Shown: piece by piece, positions 19,504 through 32,200 of the stretch
How positions within the stretch are numbered: position 1 is the stretch's first letter
Layout of the letters: every line of letters begins with the position of its first letter
Origin: Diphasiastrum complanatum
Lineage: Eukaryota > Streptophyta > Lycopodiopsida > Lycopodiales > Lycopodiaceae
DNA length: 64,000 bases
Direction: 5' to 3'
Assembly (NCBI GenBank): GCA_029204225.1
Contig: CM055092.1
Span: forward strand, 73,074,857 to 73,138,856
The notes under the pieces: model-generated
What the model was told of the DNA's origin: nothing
The model's database searches: none
What the model saw: the letters and a program-made list of their open reading frames with translations, nothing else
Translations under genes and position numbers: made by a program

Positions 19504-20876
19504 GAGCACAAGTGGAGGAGGACAAACAAGGAAACCTTGCAAAGGAGGAGGAGGAGGAGGAAGATGAAGTAGATGTATTCTTGATGGCATCTACATCCTC
19601 ACCAACAAGCAATAGCAATTCAAGAGACAATTGGTGGATTGACAGTGGGGCTAGCTCCCACATGTCTTGTGAAAAGGACTTTTTCTCAACCTGACACTCA
19701 TTCAATGATGCTAAAAAGTTTGTCTTTACTACAAATGATGAAGAGTGTAGGATAGATGGTGTTGGCACCATCTCTTTGTGTCTAGAATCCTCAAAATGCA
19801 TGGATCTAGAAAATGTCCTTTATGTACCATCAATCACCAAGAACATGCTTAGTGTTGGTTTACTCTTAGAAAGTGGTCTGGATGTCCACTTTAAGCATGG
19901 TGTTTGTTTCATCTTGAAGAATGATGTTTGCATTGCAAAGGGATTTAAACATGGAAGATTGTTTAAGTTGGAAGCTAGTGTTGCTTTTGAAAGAATGAGC
20001 TTGGCAAAGGAGGAGATCACTCAAGAGGAGATCTTGGCAAAGTGTGATCTTGCTTGCATTGAGGAGGAGCATCAAAAGGAGGAAGATCTTGAGGATCAGC
20101 CTCAAAGCATGAGAGTTCCAAGGGAGTCCTCAATGACAATGGCCGAGTCATCAAATTGCATGCAAATTGTCGATTCAAGTGTGCATCTTGCAAGGGTGGT
20201 GAGCATTGGAGAGTCTACTATCTTTGAATACTTTTTGGAAAGTATTAGTAGACATGAGGTGACTTGTTTCTTACCTTTAAGATTCATGGTGTTTATTACT
20301 TTGTATGACAAGACAATGAAATGGGATGCTTTGAAATCTACATTTGTTGTTGATAAAGCAATTTCATTGGATAACTATTTTTGTAATAGTTTGAATAGTG
20401 TCATAAAAGATGAAACATCATTTGTATTGGAAATATTTGGGTCCACATGCTTTGAGCATGATCATTCCAATGTAAGGACCAAAGATTATCCTATTTCAAT
20501 GATAGGAATAATGGTAGTGTTTTGCTCTTCAAGTAGAGATTGTAGAATCTACTTGTTTTCAGCCAAAGAATTTGTCAATGGTGGGAATGTGATCTTTCAA
20601 GAGTGGAAGATTTGTAAACTTGAAGAAGCACCTTTGGATCAACACCTTATTCAATTCATTGATGGTTTGGAGTCAAGTCAAGTGGAGGAGCAAGCTCAAG
20701 ACCCGAGGACTCCAAGAAGAACCTTGAGTATCAAGATGGAGCCATCTAGGCTCAATCATATGGATCAAGCAAGACAAGTTGTCTTTGGCAACATTATTTA
20801 TGCACTTAATATTTTAATTGATGTATCTTCAAGTGCACAAAATGCCTTGGAATCCATGGCTTGGCATGATGTTTAG
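19476..20876 (+). pseudogene. B protease and degraded integrase frame
   Basis: After the knuckle shift this frame gives WWIDSGASSHMS (19631-19666), an intact protease active site, then a stop at 19692-19694, then 366 open codons. These hold the protease tail and pre-integrase start (VLYVPSITKNMLSVG). The downstream part still aligns with integrase (NYFCNSLNSVIKDETSF, IFGSTCF, DPRTPRR). The first catalytic position reads DSSVH where others have HSDVH, the segment with the second Asp and Glu is absent, and LWHK-LGHP is gone. It ends at SSSAQNALESMAWHDV, the first residues of the reverse-transcriptase region. A long open frame without catalytic residues is odd. Confidence 0.8.
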
Positions 20877-21079
20877 TTTTGAAGTGTGCTACATGTATAC
20901 AGACACATTTATGGAACATCTTGTAAGGGATCCTCTAAGATGGATCCTTCATGGACATCATTCTCTATTGGAGTCTCAAAAGTTCCTTCTTTGTAGCTGG
21001 ATTTTTTTAGACACTTCTAAAAGCTTTCATTGATCTATCAAGAGAGTTGTAAATAGATCAAGCTAAATTTGAGGAGGAG
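20877..21079 (+). other. B remnant between pol frame and 3' LTR, with polypurine tract
   Basis: About 200 bp replace roughly 1.5 kb of reverse transcriptase and RNase H present in D and A. GAGGAGGAG at 21071-21079 is the polypurine tract, and the sequence before it resembles the end of D's pol. Confidence 0.8.
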
Positions 21080-21780
21080 TGTGAAGAATTGCCAAAAATT
21101 GGCAAATCTAGCTTGATCAAAAACCATGTAGAATAGTGTAAATTGTGTACACAAGTGGGTCCCACACATGTGAGGCCATGATGCCACATGGAAAAACCAT
21201 CCTAATGTAGGTTAGGTCAATTCAAGAGAGTTGGTCATGTCTATTTGGTGGTCATCCCTACTTTATAGGACCTACACCTAAGTTTAAGGTGAAAATTTGA
21301 CCAACTAGCTACCTACCAAGCATAACTCTAGGAAATAGACTAGGGTTTCATTTTAGGTCAAGGAGAGTGAGTTAACTTCCTTATTACATGCTGGAAATCC
21401 ACCTAACTTCAAGAAGGAAGTCGAATTTGCTATGTATTCCCTCTCTCCATAGTGAGAAGAAAGAAAATTGTTGGAGCTCATTGGCAATCTCAAGCTAGTT
21501 CACTATGTACATTGAGTTTTTGTGATCCAAATGAAACCAAATCAATTTCTACTTGTTTCTCAGGTTGAAGGCCGTACTATAGCCTGTAGTACACACGTGT
21601 GGGCTCAGATTTCAATGTTTATCAATACTTTTGATTGTTAATGCTTGTTGTTTGTCAAATTGCCAATCTAGATCAACTTTTTTGTGTCTAGTTTTTTGAT
21701 AGATTGTTAAGCAAGCATCCAATCACTCTTGTGGATCTTTTGTAGATCCACTTATGGTCCTAAAGTACAGTACTTTCACA
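21080..21780 (+). repeat. B 3' LTR
   Basis: 701 bp, the same length as the 5' copy, with about ten substitutions and no indels. It is followed by TTGTG. Confidence 0.95.
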
Positions 21781-21785
21781 TTGTG

Positions 21786-22160
21786 AGGCTTGGTTTTTGT
21801 AAAAGAGACATAAATTTCTTTCATCCATATCTTTTCACATCATGGAGAGCTTGTATTATGATAAATCTAGTCTCATGAAAGCTTCTTAGATTCTCTTCAT
21901 CGACTTAGTTGAAACGCTTAAATTAGGATTGACAAGCTCTAACAATAGTACTACTACCAATTTGACTGGGATTTGCCAATATTGATCATATAAGTAACCT
22001 TGAAGGATTGTGTTATCATGTGAATCTTATGTTCCCAATCATTTTGGCTTTCCTTGGACATTTTTGTTATGATAGCATAGAAGATTTTATTTGAATATTC
22101 AGTGCATTTGTTTTGATGTAAACAATTTAGAGTATGCAAAAACCTATTTTTGGCCGCCTC
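21786..22160 (-). pseudogene. Ty3 integrase C-terminal remnant
   Basis: The minus-strand translation CTEYSNKIFYAIITKMSKES followed by NDWEHKIHM matches L's integrase (KSSNKILCTIMTK, SDWEHKLY). Weaker similarity to the domain before the GPY motif runs on to about 21790. Several stops interrupt it. It ends beside Q's primer-binding site, so two unrelated elements are joined there. Confidence 0.65.
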
Positions 22161-22163
22161 CAA

Positions 22164-22175
22164 GATCTGATACCA
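22164..22175 (-). other. Q primer-binding site
   Basis: The minus strand reads TGGTATCAGATC, the same variant as B, directly next to an LTR end. Confidence 0.75.
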
Positions 22176-22754
22176 TGACAGAATTTAAGATCCAAAATGA
22201 TCCCAGATATAGATCTAGGCACAATAGAAGATGCACAAAAACAAATGTCAAATTTGTAGACAAATCTACACATAGAATGTCTAGTTTGATCAAGATCTAC
22301 TCATCATAACTTGATAGGATCAAGAGCAAATCAAAACATCAAGAGACCTGAATTAACAAGTATTCTACTCACAAGTAGAAGAGAACCACAAATAATAAGC
22401 TAATCTTGACTCTAAAGCATCCAAAATGGAAATGTACTTCTTAGTAAATCTATTTCCAATGTAGACCTTGCTATATATAGTGAATGAAGACTCTCTCTCC
22501 TCCACATAGATGAGTTTAGCCAACCTTATCAACAACTAGCCCTAAAAAAGTCATATTGGCCAAAATTGCCAAACTAAAGCTAAAAATGAACTTTTAATGA
22601 CTAAGTAATCAAATAGACTTGAAACCAACCTTAAAATAGTCATGTGTACTATTTTTACATGTGAGAACCAACCATGTACACTTTATTTGCATATTTGGCC
22701 TCATATAGACCCAAATTGCCACACTATGTAGAAAACTAGTTGACATTTTTCACA
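22176..22754 (-). repeat. Minus-strand Copia LTR Q
   Basis: On the minus strand it begins TGTGAAAAATGTCAAC (22754) and ends TTAAATTCTGTCA (22176), about 579 bp, with TATATATAG near 22470 as the likely promoter. The start resembles D and A. No gag or pol of this element is present; its interior is replaced by the Ty3 remnant. Confidence 0.65.
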
Positions 22755-25700
22755 CACACATCATGGCCTTTTCTCACACAAAATGTATATGGGTATATGA
22801 CCTCCAAGGTCAACCCCTTAAAGGCCAACCTTGAACTTTTGTCCAAGTAGCTCAAATCAACAATCTCAACAAGCCCCACAAAGCAACCTTCAAATTTTTA
22901 TCCACGCACTTCCAAGTAGCAATAAGCTTCAAACTTCATGCAAATGAGGACTTGAACTTGGTGGGCAAACCCACAACTCAAGATACTATCCACCATGTTG
23001 TGGATTTTTGGACGATGTTTGGATTACAAAGATGACTGAATTGAAAGTAAAAATAGTTTGATAAAATTCACATATATAAAAAGAAACACCGCTAACTAGT
23101 AATTATCTGTGTGATGTAATTTACATATATGATTCTTTGAACTTTGACTTTATGATTTTTAGTGAAACATGGATTGTCTACCCTTTGCATTGTTATTTAC
23201 TATGAAAGCATAAACATCACATTTGTAGACATTTATCTTGATTTTCGTAAATCCTAAATATCTATCTCCTTTTTCTAGGAAAACATGTAAGGACACTTTA
23301 TAGCTGCCCTAGAATTCTTGCCTTCGATTTTGTCTCTATAAAACTGAGCTAATGGTCTAGCTATCTAACCTTTGCAAGAACGAAATCTTATTTTGTTTTT
23401 GCAAATATGGAGATTCAAGCTTAATATTCAACTTTCAAAATAAGTGATAAAATATGGCATTTTAAAATCTTCAATTGTCTTAGTGCTCCAATCATGTCCA
23501 ATTTTTATTAACTTTTATGAGCAATGTCCATTCCTTACTAATGCCAATCACAAAGCTTAGATGTATTTATCCATGACTCACTGAACACAAGATAATGGAA
23601 GAAATCAATAAACTTGGATTATGCTCCTTCACTGAAATTCATCTCGATATATGTAAAAAAAGTTTTAAAAAAAAAAACAAATTTTCTACTTGTGATATGT
23701 GTGCACGTGCTTGGGATCAGTCAAATTTTAAATCATAGTGTTTGTCCTTATTGCCAATAAAATATTGTTGTTTTACTTCCTTTGATGTATGCTATAACTT
23801 GTTGGTTAGTGTAGAAAGAACCAAAATGAAATTAAAATCTCATTAACATCAAAAACCTCATTGATTCCAAATTTTCATTATTTTATTTCACTTGGTACAT
23901 TCTAAAATTTCAACTTTTTACTTATCTTGATCATAGTGCCCTATACTTACATGTTTCCACCAACATATAGCTATATTTAATAGTAAATAAGAGAGATACA
24001 AGATACAAGTGTGCAAAATGTATAGGCGTGTAATTATGCATTGCGCATGCAAGAGTGCTAATGAACTTATGCTTCTAAAATGAGCATGTTTGGAGAAAAT
24101 GATACAACACGCATGTATATTTCATTGTGACGTCAAGGAATAACACCATTCATGTCAGCACTTGAGTAGCATTTTCACATAATAGCAACATAACAAACAA
24201 CCAAGAAAATTCAAAGAATAGAATTGCATTATAAGCACATATATCAAATAGTAGTAATTTTCATTATTACTTATTAGTTTATCCTTAGAGATGATCATCG
24301 TCCATTAATAAAAATGACGGGTCACATAATAGTTGTAATTGTGGGTCGTACAAGTGAGTGGATTTGGATCTACTAGCATAAATACCAATATTTAAGTAGA
24401 GAAATATCACAAAGTGATGGTGCTTAAGTGCACATTTCTCTATGTTACAATTATGACTTTAAGAAAAAAAAAATGGTGAGGAATTGATGTTGATAGAAGA
24501 TGATGCCATGCTACAGTTATTTTCAACTTTCATCAATTTTTTCTTAAAAAAGACACACCAATCTTTGTAATTGTTAACTCTCTCATGTTGTTGCATGCCA
24601 CAACAAACCTCCTTTGTACAATGGTTGTTGCAAGGTGCTTTTTTCAAAGTACAATTCTTCATATCATAGTATTTTTCTTTATTGACATCACTTTTCCAAT
24701 ATGGTTGTTACAAGAGCTAAATCATATTTATGCAATCAATTTTTTGTTATTAAAAGTAGATGATGTGAGTTATCTACAGATTATTTTTATTGTATTTCTA
24801 GCTTACATATTATAAGCTATCGATAAATGGTATAATTATTTTATGTGTTATGATCGATACTCAAATATGGCTCAACATAAACTTTATTTTTTAAATATTT
24901 CGTTTAAAAAAGTCGCATGGTTTTGAACATTTCAATGGTGTTATGGAATTCAACATTCAAACTTTTCTTTTCATTGATATTATTTATCATGGTTTTCTAA
25001 TTGAACACGATTTGTTTTCTAGCTTGGTTTTTCTCCAAGTACTAGAAATACATATAGAATTTGAAATTGCCAAAAGTTGGTAAAATAATAGTGTGAAAAA
25101 ATAGGACTAAGCAAATTATTCTCCAACGTATCTTCCTTCACATTTACAAGTGGATTATGAGGCCAACTAAGGCTGAAGTCATATACTAACTCAAAAAAGA
25201 GCTACAAGCTTAAATATAACACTCATAAGTAGGAAATGTCATTCCTAGCCCAAAAAATTGCAAATAACATTTCATGATCAAATCAACAGACATATTCATG
25301 ATGGAAGATGACAGGAATTGTCAAAGTCAATATCATTTAGTAGCAAAAAATGTGATAATAGGAGGTTGAGCTTGACATGAAATATTTTTTCAAAGGCTTG
25401 AGTAATGTCTCTATAAAGCTGCTTAATACAATGGAAGGAGTGATTAGTATTGTCTACTTGCAATTGTTGTAAATATTGGAGATGTTGTTGGGGTTGTCTA
25501 TATAATTGTATCTTACAAGTAGGGATTTTTGAATAGTTCTAAGAGCAAAAACTTGAATCTGTGATGCTTGATAGATTTGAACATTGTGAAAAGAAATAAA
25601 ATCATTTTTGGGAGAGTCATCAAAAGACTACTTGGAGTTGATCATTTGATCAAACATATCAGTAGCCTCTTTGTGGCTTCATAAACCTTACTATAAGTAT

Positions 25701-25951
25701 TTTCATAGTTTTATTGGCTCCTTTATCGATCCAATTCTCAATGTTGTTATTTGGGCTGTTGTGCCTACCATGGTCTAAGTTGTTAGCCATTGAGTTAAAA
25801 AAAATTGCCTTTTGTTCTGCCTTTTGTTTGTTTGGTTAGTTTCTTGCCCAACATTATCTCTGTGGTTTTCTATGACTTAGAGTTTAAGGTAATAGCCTTG
25901 GAGTATAATAAGAGTGTAGATTATTTGATAGCCTTTTGACCTTTTCACTCA
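22755..25951. other. AT-rich spacer
   Basis: About 3.2 kb without a gene, LTR boundary or clear tandem repeat that I can support. Reading frames are short and low in complexity. It ends at D's target duplication. Confidence 0.5.
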
Positions 25952-25956
25952 TATAA
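25952..25956. repeat. Target-site duplication TATAA, left of D
   Basis: TATAA recurs at 36626-36630, just outside D's 3' LTR. This fixes D's first base as T25957 (TATGAAA...). Confidence 0.8.
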
Positions 25957-26633
25957 TATGAAAAAATGCCTAAATTGGAAAATCTAGTTATGTTAAACCA
26001 TGTAAATATGTACATTGGTGGGTCCCACACATGTAAGGCCACAGTGCCACGTGTGAATCTACACGAGTAGGTTAGATCATGTCTAAAAATTTGGTCAAGT
26101 TTGTTTGGTAGTGGTTCCTTCATTATAGGACCAAATTCCTAGATTTATGGAGTAGGTTGATCAATCTAGCCACCAACATGGCAAAACTCAAGGATGAGGC
26201 TAGAATGTCAAATTAGGGCAAGAAGACTAAGTCATCTTCCTTATCACGTGCTGGATTTTCACCTAACTCGAGGTGGGGAAGATTTTTTCTATGTATCATC
26301 ATCTCTCCATAGTAATGCCTTAGAATATTTTTGAGAGCTCATTGGCAAACTCGACCTTCTACACTATGTACTTTGTTCTCTTTTGGATCTAAGAAAAAAC
26401 TAAGTGTTCTTAACATCATTTGCTATCTACCAGCCATACTAAGTACTGTACCACACGTGTTTGGGCTGATCCTCACTTTTGATTAATGATTTTAGATTGC
26501 TCTTGCTTGATGTGTGTAAAATTGTCAATCTAGATCTCAATTTTGTGTGTCTACTTTGCATTCATTTGATGATCAATCCCTCTTGTGACTCATAAATAGG
26601 CTCAAGTAAGGTCCAAAGTACTATACTTTGACA
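25957..26633 (+). repeat. D 5' LTR
   Basis: It begins TATGAAAAAATG and ends ACTTTGACA; the 3' copy also begins TATG, where B and A begin TGTG. TTATAGGACC near 26123 matches the TATA region of B, and CCACACGTGTTTGGG lies near 26450. Confidence 0.88.
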
Positions 26634-26645
26634 TGGTATCAGAGC
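26634..26645 (+). other. D primer-binding site
   Basis: TGGTATCAGAGC directly follows the LTR and matches the initiator-methionine tRNA complement. Confidence 0.92.
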
Positions 26646-27182
26646 GAGGTACAAAAGGCAATCATTAATCTTGTGTACAATCCAGAATTAGCAAGTTTTT
26701 GGTGCAAAAAGCTAGTATTAAAAGGCCTACTAGAAATCGGATGTAAGAGTGGAGATTTGTGGATCAAATTAGATCAGGGTTAGAATCCATACTGTTCACA
26801 CATGTGGACAAGTCTGTACCTCAAAATAATTTCCATTTTCATTAGATCCATTTTGTCAGTAAATCTAATAAATTGAGGTTGGTATCAAGCCCTCTTAAAG
26901 TAATTAACAGGTCTTGAAAAACCATCAAGAAGAAGGAGCAAGTGTTTAGCCATTTTTTGTCCAAACATAGTCAAAATTGACTTGATTTGATAGTTGCTTG
27001 ATATAATCTCATCTCGTCTACATTTCATTCTTGTGAGGGAGTGTTAGAACCGCGGATAGAAGTCCATTGAGAGGGCTAGAAGCCAAATTTGATGCAATCA
27101 AGTAGAGAGAGACCTTTGTGAGTTTCTAGGTTCAAATCAAAACCAATTTTTTGAGCATTTGTTTGTAGAATTCATTAGGAAG
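26646..27182 (+). other. D untranslated leader
   Basis: Non-coding. It carries one copy of the unit that is duplicated in B (about 26965-27160) and a CACACATGTGGAC motif near 26790. Confidence 0.75.
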
Positions 27183-28144
27183 ATGGGAACAATTGGTGCT
27201 TTCCTTATAGAATATAGTGAGAAACTAAACTCTACAAACTATTCCATTTGGAAGGTGAGGATGGAATCACTAATGGTGCTCCAAGACCTCTATGAATTTG
27301 TGCTTGAAGAAGAGGATGAACCTCTTGGTGCAAAAGAGTTGATTAGATACAAGAAGAAAGCTAGGCTAACACTTCATTGCATTAAAATGAATGCTAGTAA
27401 TGATCTTTTGAAAGAAGTTTCTTCTTGTACATCGACCAAAAAGGTACGGGATTCATTGAAATCCATTTATGAATCCAATAACACTTCTAGAGTCCTCATG
27501 ATTAGTAATCAAATTTTGCAAAGCATGAGAAGAAGTGAGTAAAATGCACAAGATTATGTGCTTAGAATCAAGTCTTTGAACAAAGAGTTAGCCTCTATTG
27601 TAGAGAATATTCAAGATAATGAGCCTGTCCAAGTGGTCCTAAATGGCCTAGGTGATGAATTCACAAATTTGGCTCAAAGTTTTGCCATCCAAGACTCTTT
27701 TCCTACAATTGATAAACTTCATAGCGTACTTGTAGCTAAAGAGTGTAGGATGCTCCACACAAAGGCTAGGATGAACTCCTTGTCATTGTAGGATGATGGA
27801 CATGAGAAAGCAAATTTCTCATTCAAAGAAAGAAGAAGACCAATGTAGCTAAGAAGAATCATCAAAAGGAGGATGCATCATCAAGCTCAAAGGGCAACGG
27901 GAAGAACGACAAATCCAAGTACAAGTGCTTATTTTGTGAAAAGAAGGGGCACTTTGCATCAGAATGCTTCAAGAAGAAGAAGGCACAAGAAGACAAACAA
28001 AACAACATTGCACATCAAGAGGAGGAGGATGAAGACGAATCATCCTTAATGGCATCCAACTCAACACCATTATCCAAATCCAACACAAGTGAAGCTTGAT
28101 GGATTGATAGTGGGGCCAGCTCCCACATGACTTTCCAAAAGCAC
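27183..28144 (+). pseudogene. gag: D gag and protease start
   Basis: ATG 27183 (MGTIGAFLIEYSEKLNSTNY) aligns with B and A. In-frame stops at 27540-27542 (TAA) and 27789-27791 (TAG, where B has Gln) break Gag. The linker then shifts frame. The zinc knuckle CLFCEKKGHFASEC is intact near 27927. The protease site reads WIDSGASSHMT with a TGA in place of the first Trp (28097-28099). The frame ends at FQKH, where C begins. Confidence 0.9.
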
Positions 28145-28146
28145 TG

Positions 28147-29010
28147 TGTAACAAACCCACACAGCGCATCGGCGTGAGAGAAGCAGTGTTCTCCATTCTA
28201 CTCTCTTAATGTTGGATTTATTTCTCTACTCTTATAAATCCCATGTTAATCTAGTTCCATTCATATCGCTGCAGTTTTACATGCATCATCGCACAGTCTG
28301 CAGAAATATATTATTGTCGAAGACATGCTTGAAAGGGTCATCCAACTTGTCGACTTGCCTAACTTATCGGGAGGTACGATTTGTCGACTCGTTTGACTAT
28401 CATCAAAGACCATACTGTCCCGACTTTATTGACTATCGGTAGTGACATGCTTGACTCTGAATAGTCGAAGCCTTCTCATGTTCACTTCCTGTATTGTGCA
28501 ACTACTTGACAATGACACCAGCCACCACGATCTACTCTAGATGGCACAACGGCTCCACGCCATCTTCTTGTACACTCATCTGCACAAATGTAAGCTGTAT
28601 ATAGATGACCATTGTAAATCTAATTAAGACGACAAGACGGACACTGTAGATGCATTCATGCATCGATTCTTTCTTTCAAATTGATTGTCAATAAAAAGCA
28701 GCTTTTACAGAGCGGAGCTAGCTTCTTGAGCACGCGGTTTCACCCGCCATTGTCTTGTGCTCATAACATCAATTTGACTTGTATTTCTATACACTAATCT
28801 GAGTAAATCACTATCTTTTATTGCGTTCAGGGTTCTTGTTAGAATTGTATGTGTTGCTACTATGTCTTCCTATCTGACTTTCTTACTGCTTTGTCTACTC
28901 TTCCACTTCCACAAACAACCGCGCAATTAAGCTCTATTCTAATCTTGTGTTCACCTACTATGTTGTAGTGCACGTACCGAGAATTCATCTCCCAATCGAG
29001 AATCCCGACA
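28147..29010 (+). repeat. C 5' LTR
   Basis: It begins TGTAACAAACCCACACAGCG and ends AATCCCGACA. The first base could also be 28145. A TATATAGATGA box near 28597 is the likely promoter. The LTR at 1-770 is a relative. Confidence 0.88.
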
Positions 29011-29022
29011 TGGTATCAGAGC
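29011..29022 (+). other. C primer-binding site
   Basis: TGGTATCAGAGC directly after the LTR, initiator-methionine tRNA type. Confidence 0.92.
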
Positions 29023-29221
29023 TATTTTGATTCCTTCACCTGATACCTACAATGTATCATAGGCAGTTTTATATCAAAGCTATTTTTATAGCTTGATAAG
29101 CGTCCCACAAAACCTGATTCTATCAGCTGATAGAATAATTGTCTTCTTGCTCTATAAATAGCATTAGATTTTCATTCTTAAGTCACTGATAGTTATTATT
29201 GTCAGTTAGACTAACTTCCAC

Positions 29222-32200
29222 ATGGATTTCCAAGGGAAAGCCAATCCCATCATGGACAAGCTCGATGGATCTAATTACCATTTGTGAAAATTTAAGATGA
29301 AAACTATGCTAATGGCTAAGGAGTTGTATGATGTTGTCACAGGTGCAAAGGCAAGACCCAGACCACGCTGCAATCTCCCAATGGAAGCTGAAGGATGGAA
29401 AGACTTTTGCGTTGATCATCCTCAACATATCAGACACACAAATCACCCATGTGTCTGAAGCTCAGACCTCCAAGGAAGTCTAGGACATCTTGAGCACACT
29501 ATACAATGTGCGGGATGTAGCTTCCAAGCTACACCTCAGAAGAAGATTTGTCTCCCTCAAGATGACAAATGGTGATTCATTGTAGAATCACATCAACCAG
29601 TTTAAGAATCTACTGTAGCAAATGGCTGCTATCGGATCAGTCATAGATGATCAAGATGTAATCATGACACTACTTTCAAGCTTGCCAAATTCATATCAAT
29701 GTTTCAAGAGTTATTACAATGTTTCTGCAGGAGACACTAGAAGGAATGAATCTTTCAGTTCCTCAACTGTTGACTCTCACACATTATACACCAACATAAT
29801 TTCGACTAGGCAGAAGAAGAAAGGCCCGAAGCAATCAAAGCCAAATCAGAAATCAACGCATCGTCAAGAGTAGTCAAACCCATTGAAAAAGAAAAAGTTG
29901 TTTTGCAGATACTGCAAATCAACCAAAAACCACGAGATTCAAGATTGCCACATACTACAAGCCAAGAACAATAGCAAAGAGCAATCGAATCAGATGGAAA
30001 ATACAACTGCAAAAGCACCACAGCCTAACCAAGAAGCAGATCATGATGCATTCGTGACTAGACATCAAGAAGCATCAAATGACAGCTCTTGGTTTATTTA
30101 TTTCAGAGCCACACAATAGGCATATCGTATGTTTCGAGTCCTATACGACTTACATACCAAGAAGTATGTTCACATGGGTGACAATAGCACACATGCTATC
30201 AAAGATGAAGGTACAACAAGATTAAGCTTTGCAAATGATCAATCCAAACTACTTTCAAATGTCCTGTATGTATCAAATCTTTCTACAAATATGCTCTTTG
30301 TAAGCAAAATTACAGATCTAGGACACAAAGTAGAATTCGAATGTGATCAATGTAAAGTAGTCGATAGGACAAGCAAGATCCGAGCACTCAAAAAGAGGCA
30401 TGGATACTAGTACATATTAAGTCATGGCTTTTCTGGCTCTCAGTACTTCTGCACATATCAATAAAAGTTTACTTTGGCATTATAGACTTGGTCAGTCCCT
30501 TGAATCATTTTTCTGTATTGCACATCTCTAGACAATCTACTGTTCTTGATCTCGACTATCTAGATAAGAAAATTGAATTACATGTCTATCAAGATTTTTT
30601 TAGTCGGTAAGCAGACTAGAAAACCATTTAGATCAAGCCATCAACATATTGCTAGAGGATTGCTAGATATTGTACATACAGACATATGTGGCCCAATGCA
30701 GAATCCTTCATTGAAAGATGCAAAGTACTTCATCACTTTTATTGATAAATTTTCCAGAAAAACAATGGTGTACTCCATCAAGAAGAAGTGAGAGGCTTTC
30801 AATCTCTTTAAAGTCTTCAAGGAGCGTGCATAGAAAGAAACTGGTAAGAAGATTAAAGCCTTGAGGTCTGAAAATGGTGGAGAATATATCTCTACTGAAT
30901 TCAAGGAGTACTGGCAGAGCCAAGGCATTGAACAACAATTATCACTCCCTATTCGCCTTAGTCAAACGACTTACCCGACAAGAAGAATCGCACCCTGGTT
31001 GATTCAGCCAAATGCATGTTGGCACATGCATCCTTACCAAAGAGTTTATGGGCTGAAGCTGTCTCCACTGCAGCTTACATCCAGAATAGATGTTCGACCA
31101 AGGCCAAGTCTGCCCTCTCAGGCAAAACACCCCATGAGATTTGAATAGGATCTAAGCCTTCAGTGAAGAACCTACGAGTATTTAAATGCTTCACCTATGC
31201 ACAAATCTCGAAGGAGACAAGAAAGAAATTTGACTTCCAAGGTATCAAGACCATCCTGATCGGATATACTTCCTCTGACAACACTTATAACTTGTACGAC
31301 CCTAATATCCAACAAATTTTATTCAACAAGAATATAGTCTTTATCGAGGATCAGTTCATTGACTTCAAAGACAAAGATAAAGTTCCATACGGACCTTCGA
31401 CACCTGTCACCAACACGACAATTCGAGCCTCTGGCTCAAGCGTGCCAATAGTTAATCAACCATTCAACAACGAGTCAGAAGAAGACGTTATTGTTACTCA
31501 GCGACAACAAGTCCAAGGATTGGATCATCAGTCGACGCTACCTCCAAGAAGATCAAACCGAGTGCACTCACAGCCCACAAGGTATATTGATGAGTCTGTA
31601 TGTCTTTTAATTCAAAAATCAACATTGTCAAAGAGACACTTAGCCAACCAGACTACGATCTCTGGAGAGAAGCGATGGATAGAGAGTATTCCTCTCTAAT
31701 CAAGAACCAAACATGGTCATTAGTCAAACCACCTATTGGCAGCAATCTTATCGATTGCAAATGGATCTTTAAGATCAAATACAATGCCAACGGATGTACT
31801 AAAGGCCTGAATAATGTCACGCTGGTTTTTAGATCCCCAACATTGACTACAACGAGACTTTCATTCAAGTAGTCAGGCATTCATCGATTTGAGTCCTCCT
31901 ATCTTTTGCTACTGCGGTCGACCTCAAAGTACATCAACTCGATGTACATACAACTTATCTAAATGGAGTCATCGAAGAGGACATCTATATGCTACAACCT
32001 GAGGGATATGTTCTTGAAGCTATGAAGCATCATGTCTACAAACTCCATAAAGCACTCTATGGCTTGAAGCAATCAGCAAGGGCTTGGTTTTAGAGGATCA
32101 ACACATTCCTCAACATGGTTTTCAACCAAGCATTGTTGACTCTAATGTATATTTCAAGTCAGTGCAACATTGCTTCATTATCATCACCTTGTATGTCGAT

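Larger units (their letters stand above)
17212..21780 (+). mobile_element. Non-autonomous Copia B
   Basis: A 4.57-kb element with two 701-bp LTRs differing at about ten sites by eye, a TTGTG target duplication, primer-binding site, duplicated leader, gag, protease and an integrase-derived frame. Reverse transcriptase and RNase H are absent: pol stops at the first residues of the reverse-transcriptase region. Its LTRs, leader and proteins are closest to D, so D's lineage probably supplied enzymes in trans. Termini are complete, so it moved as a unit; whether the loss came before or after insertion is open. Confidence 0.92.
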
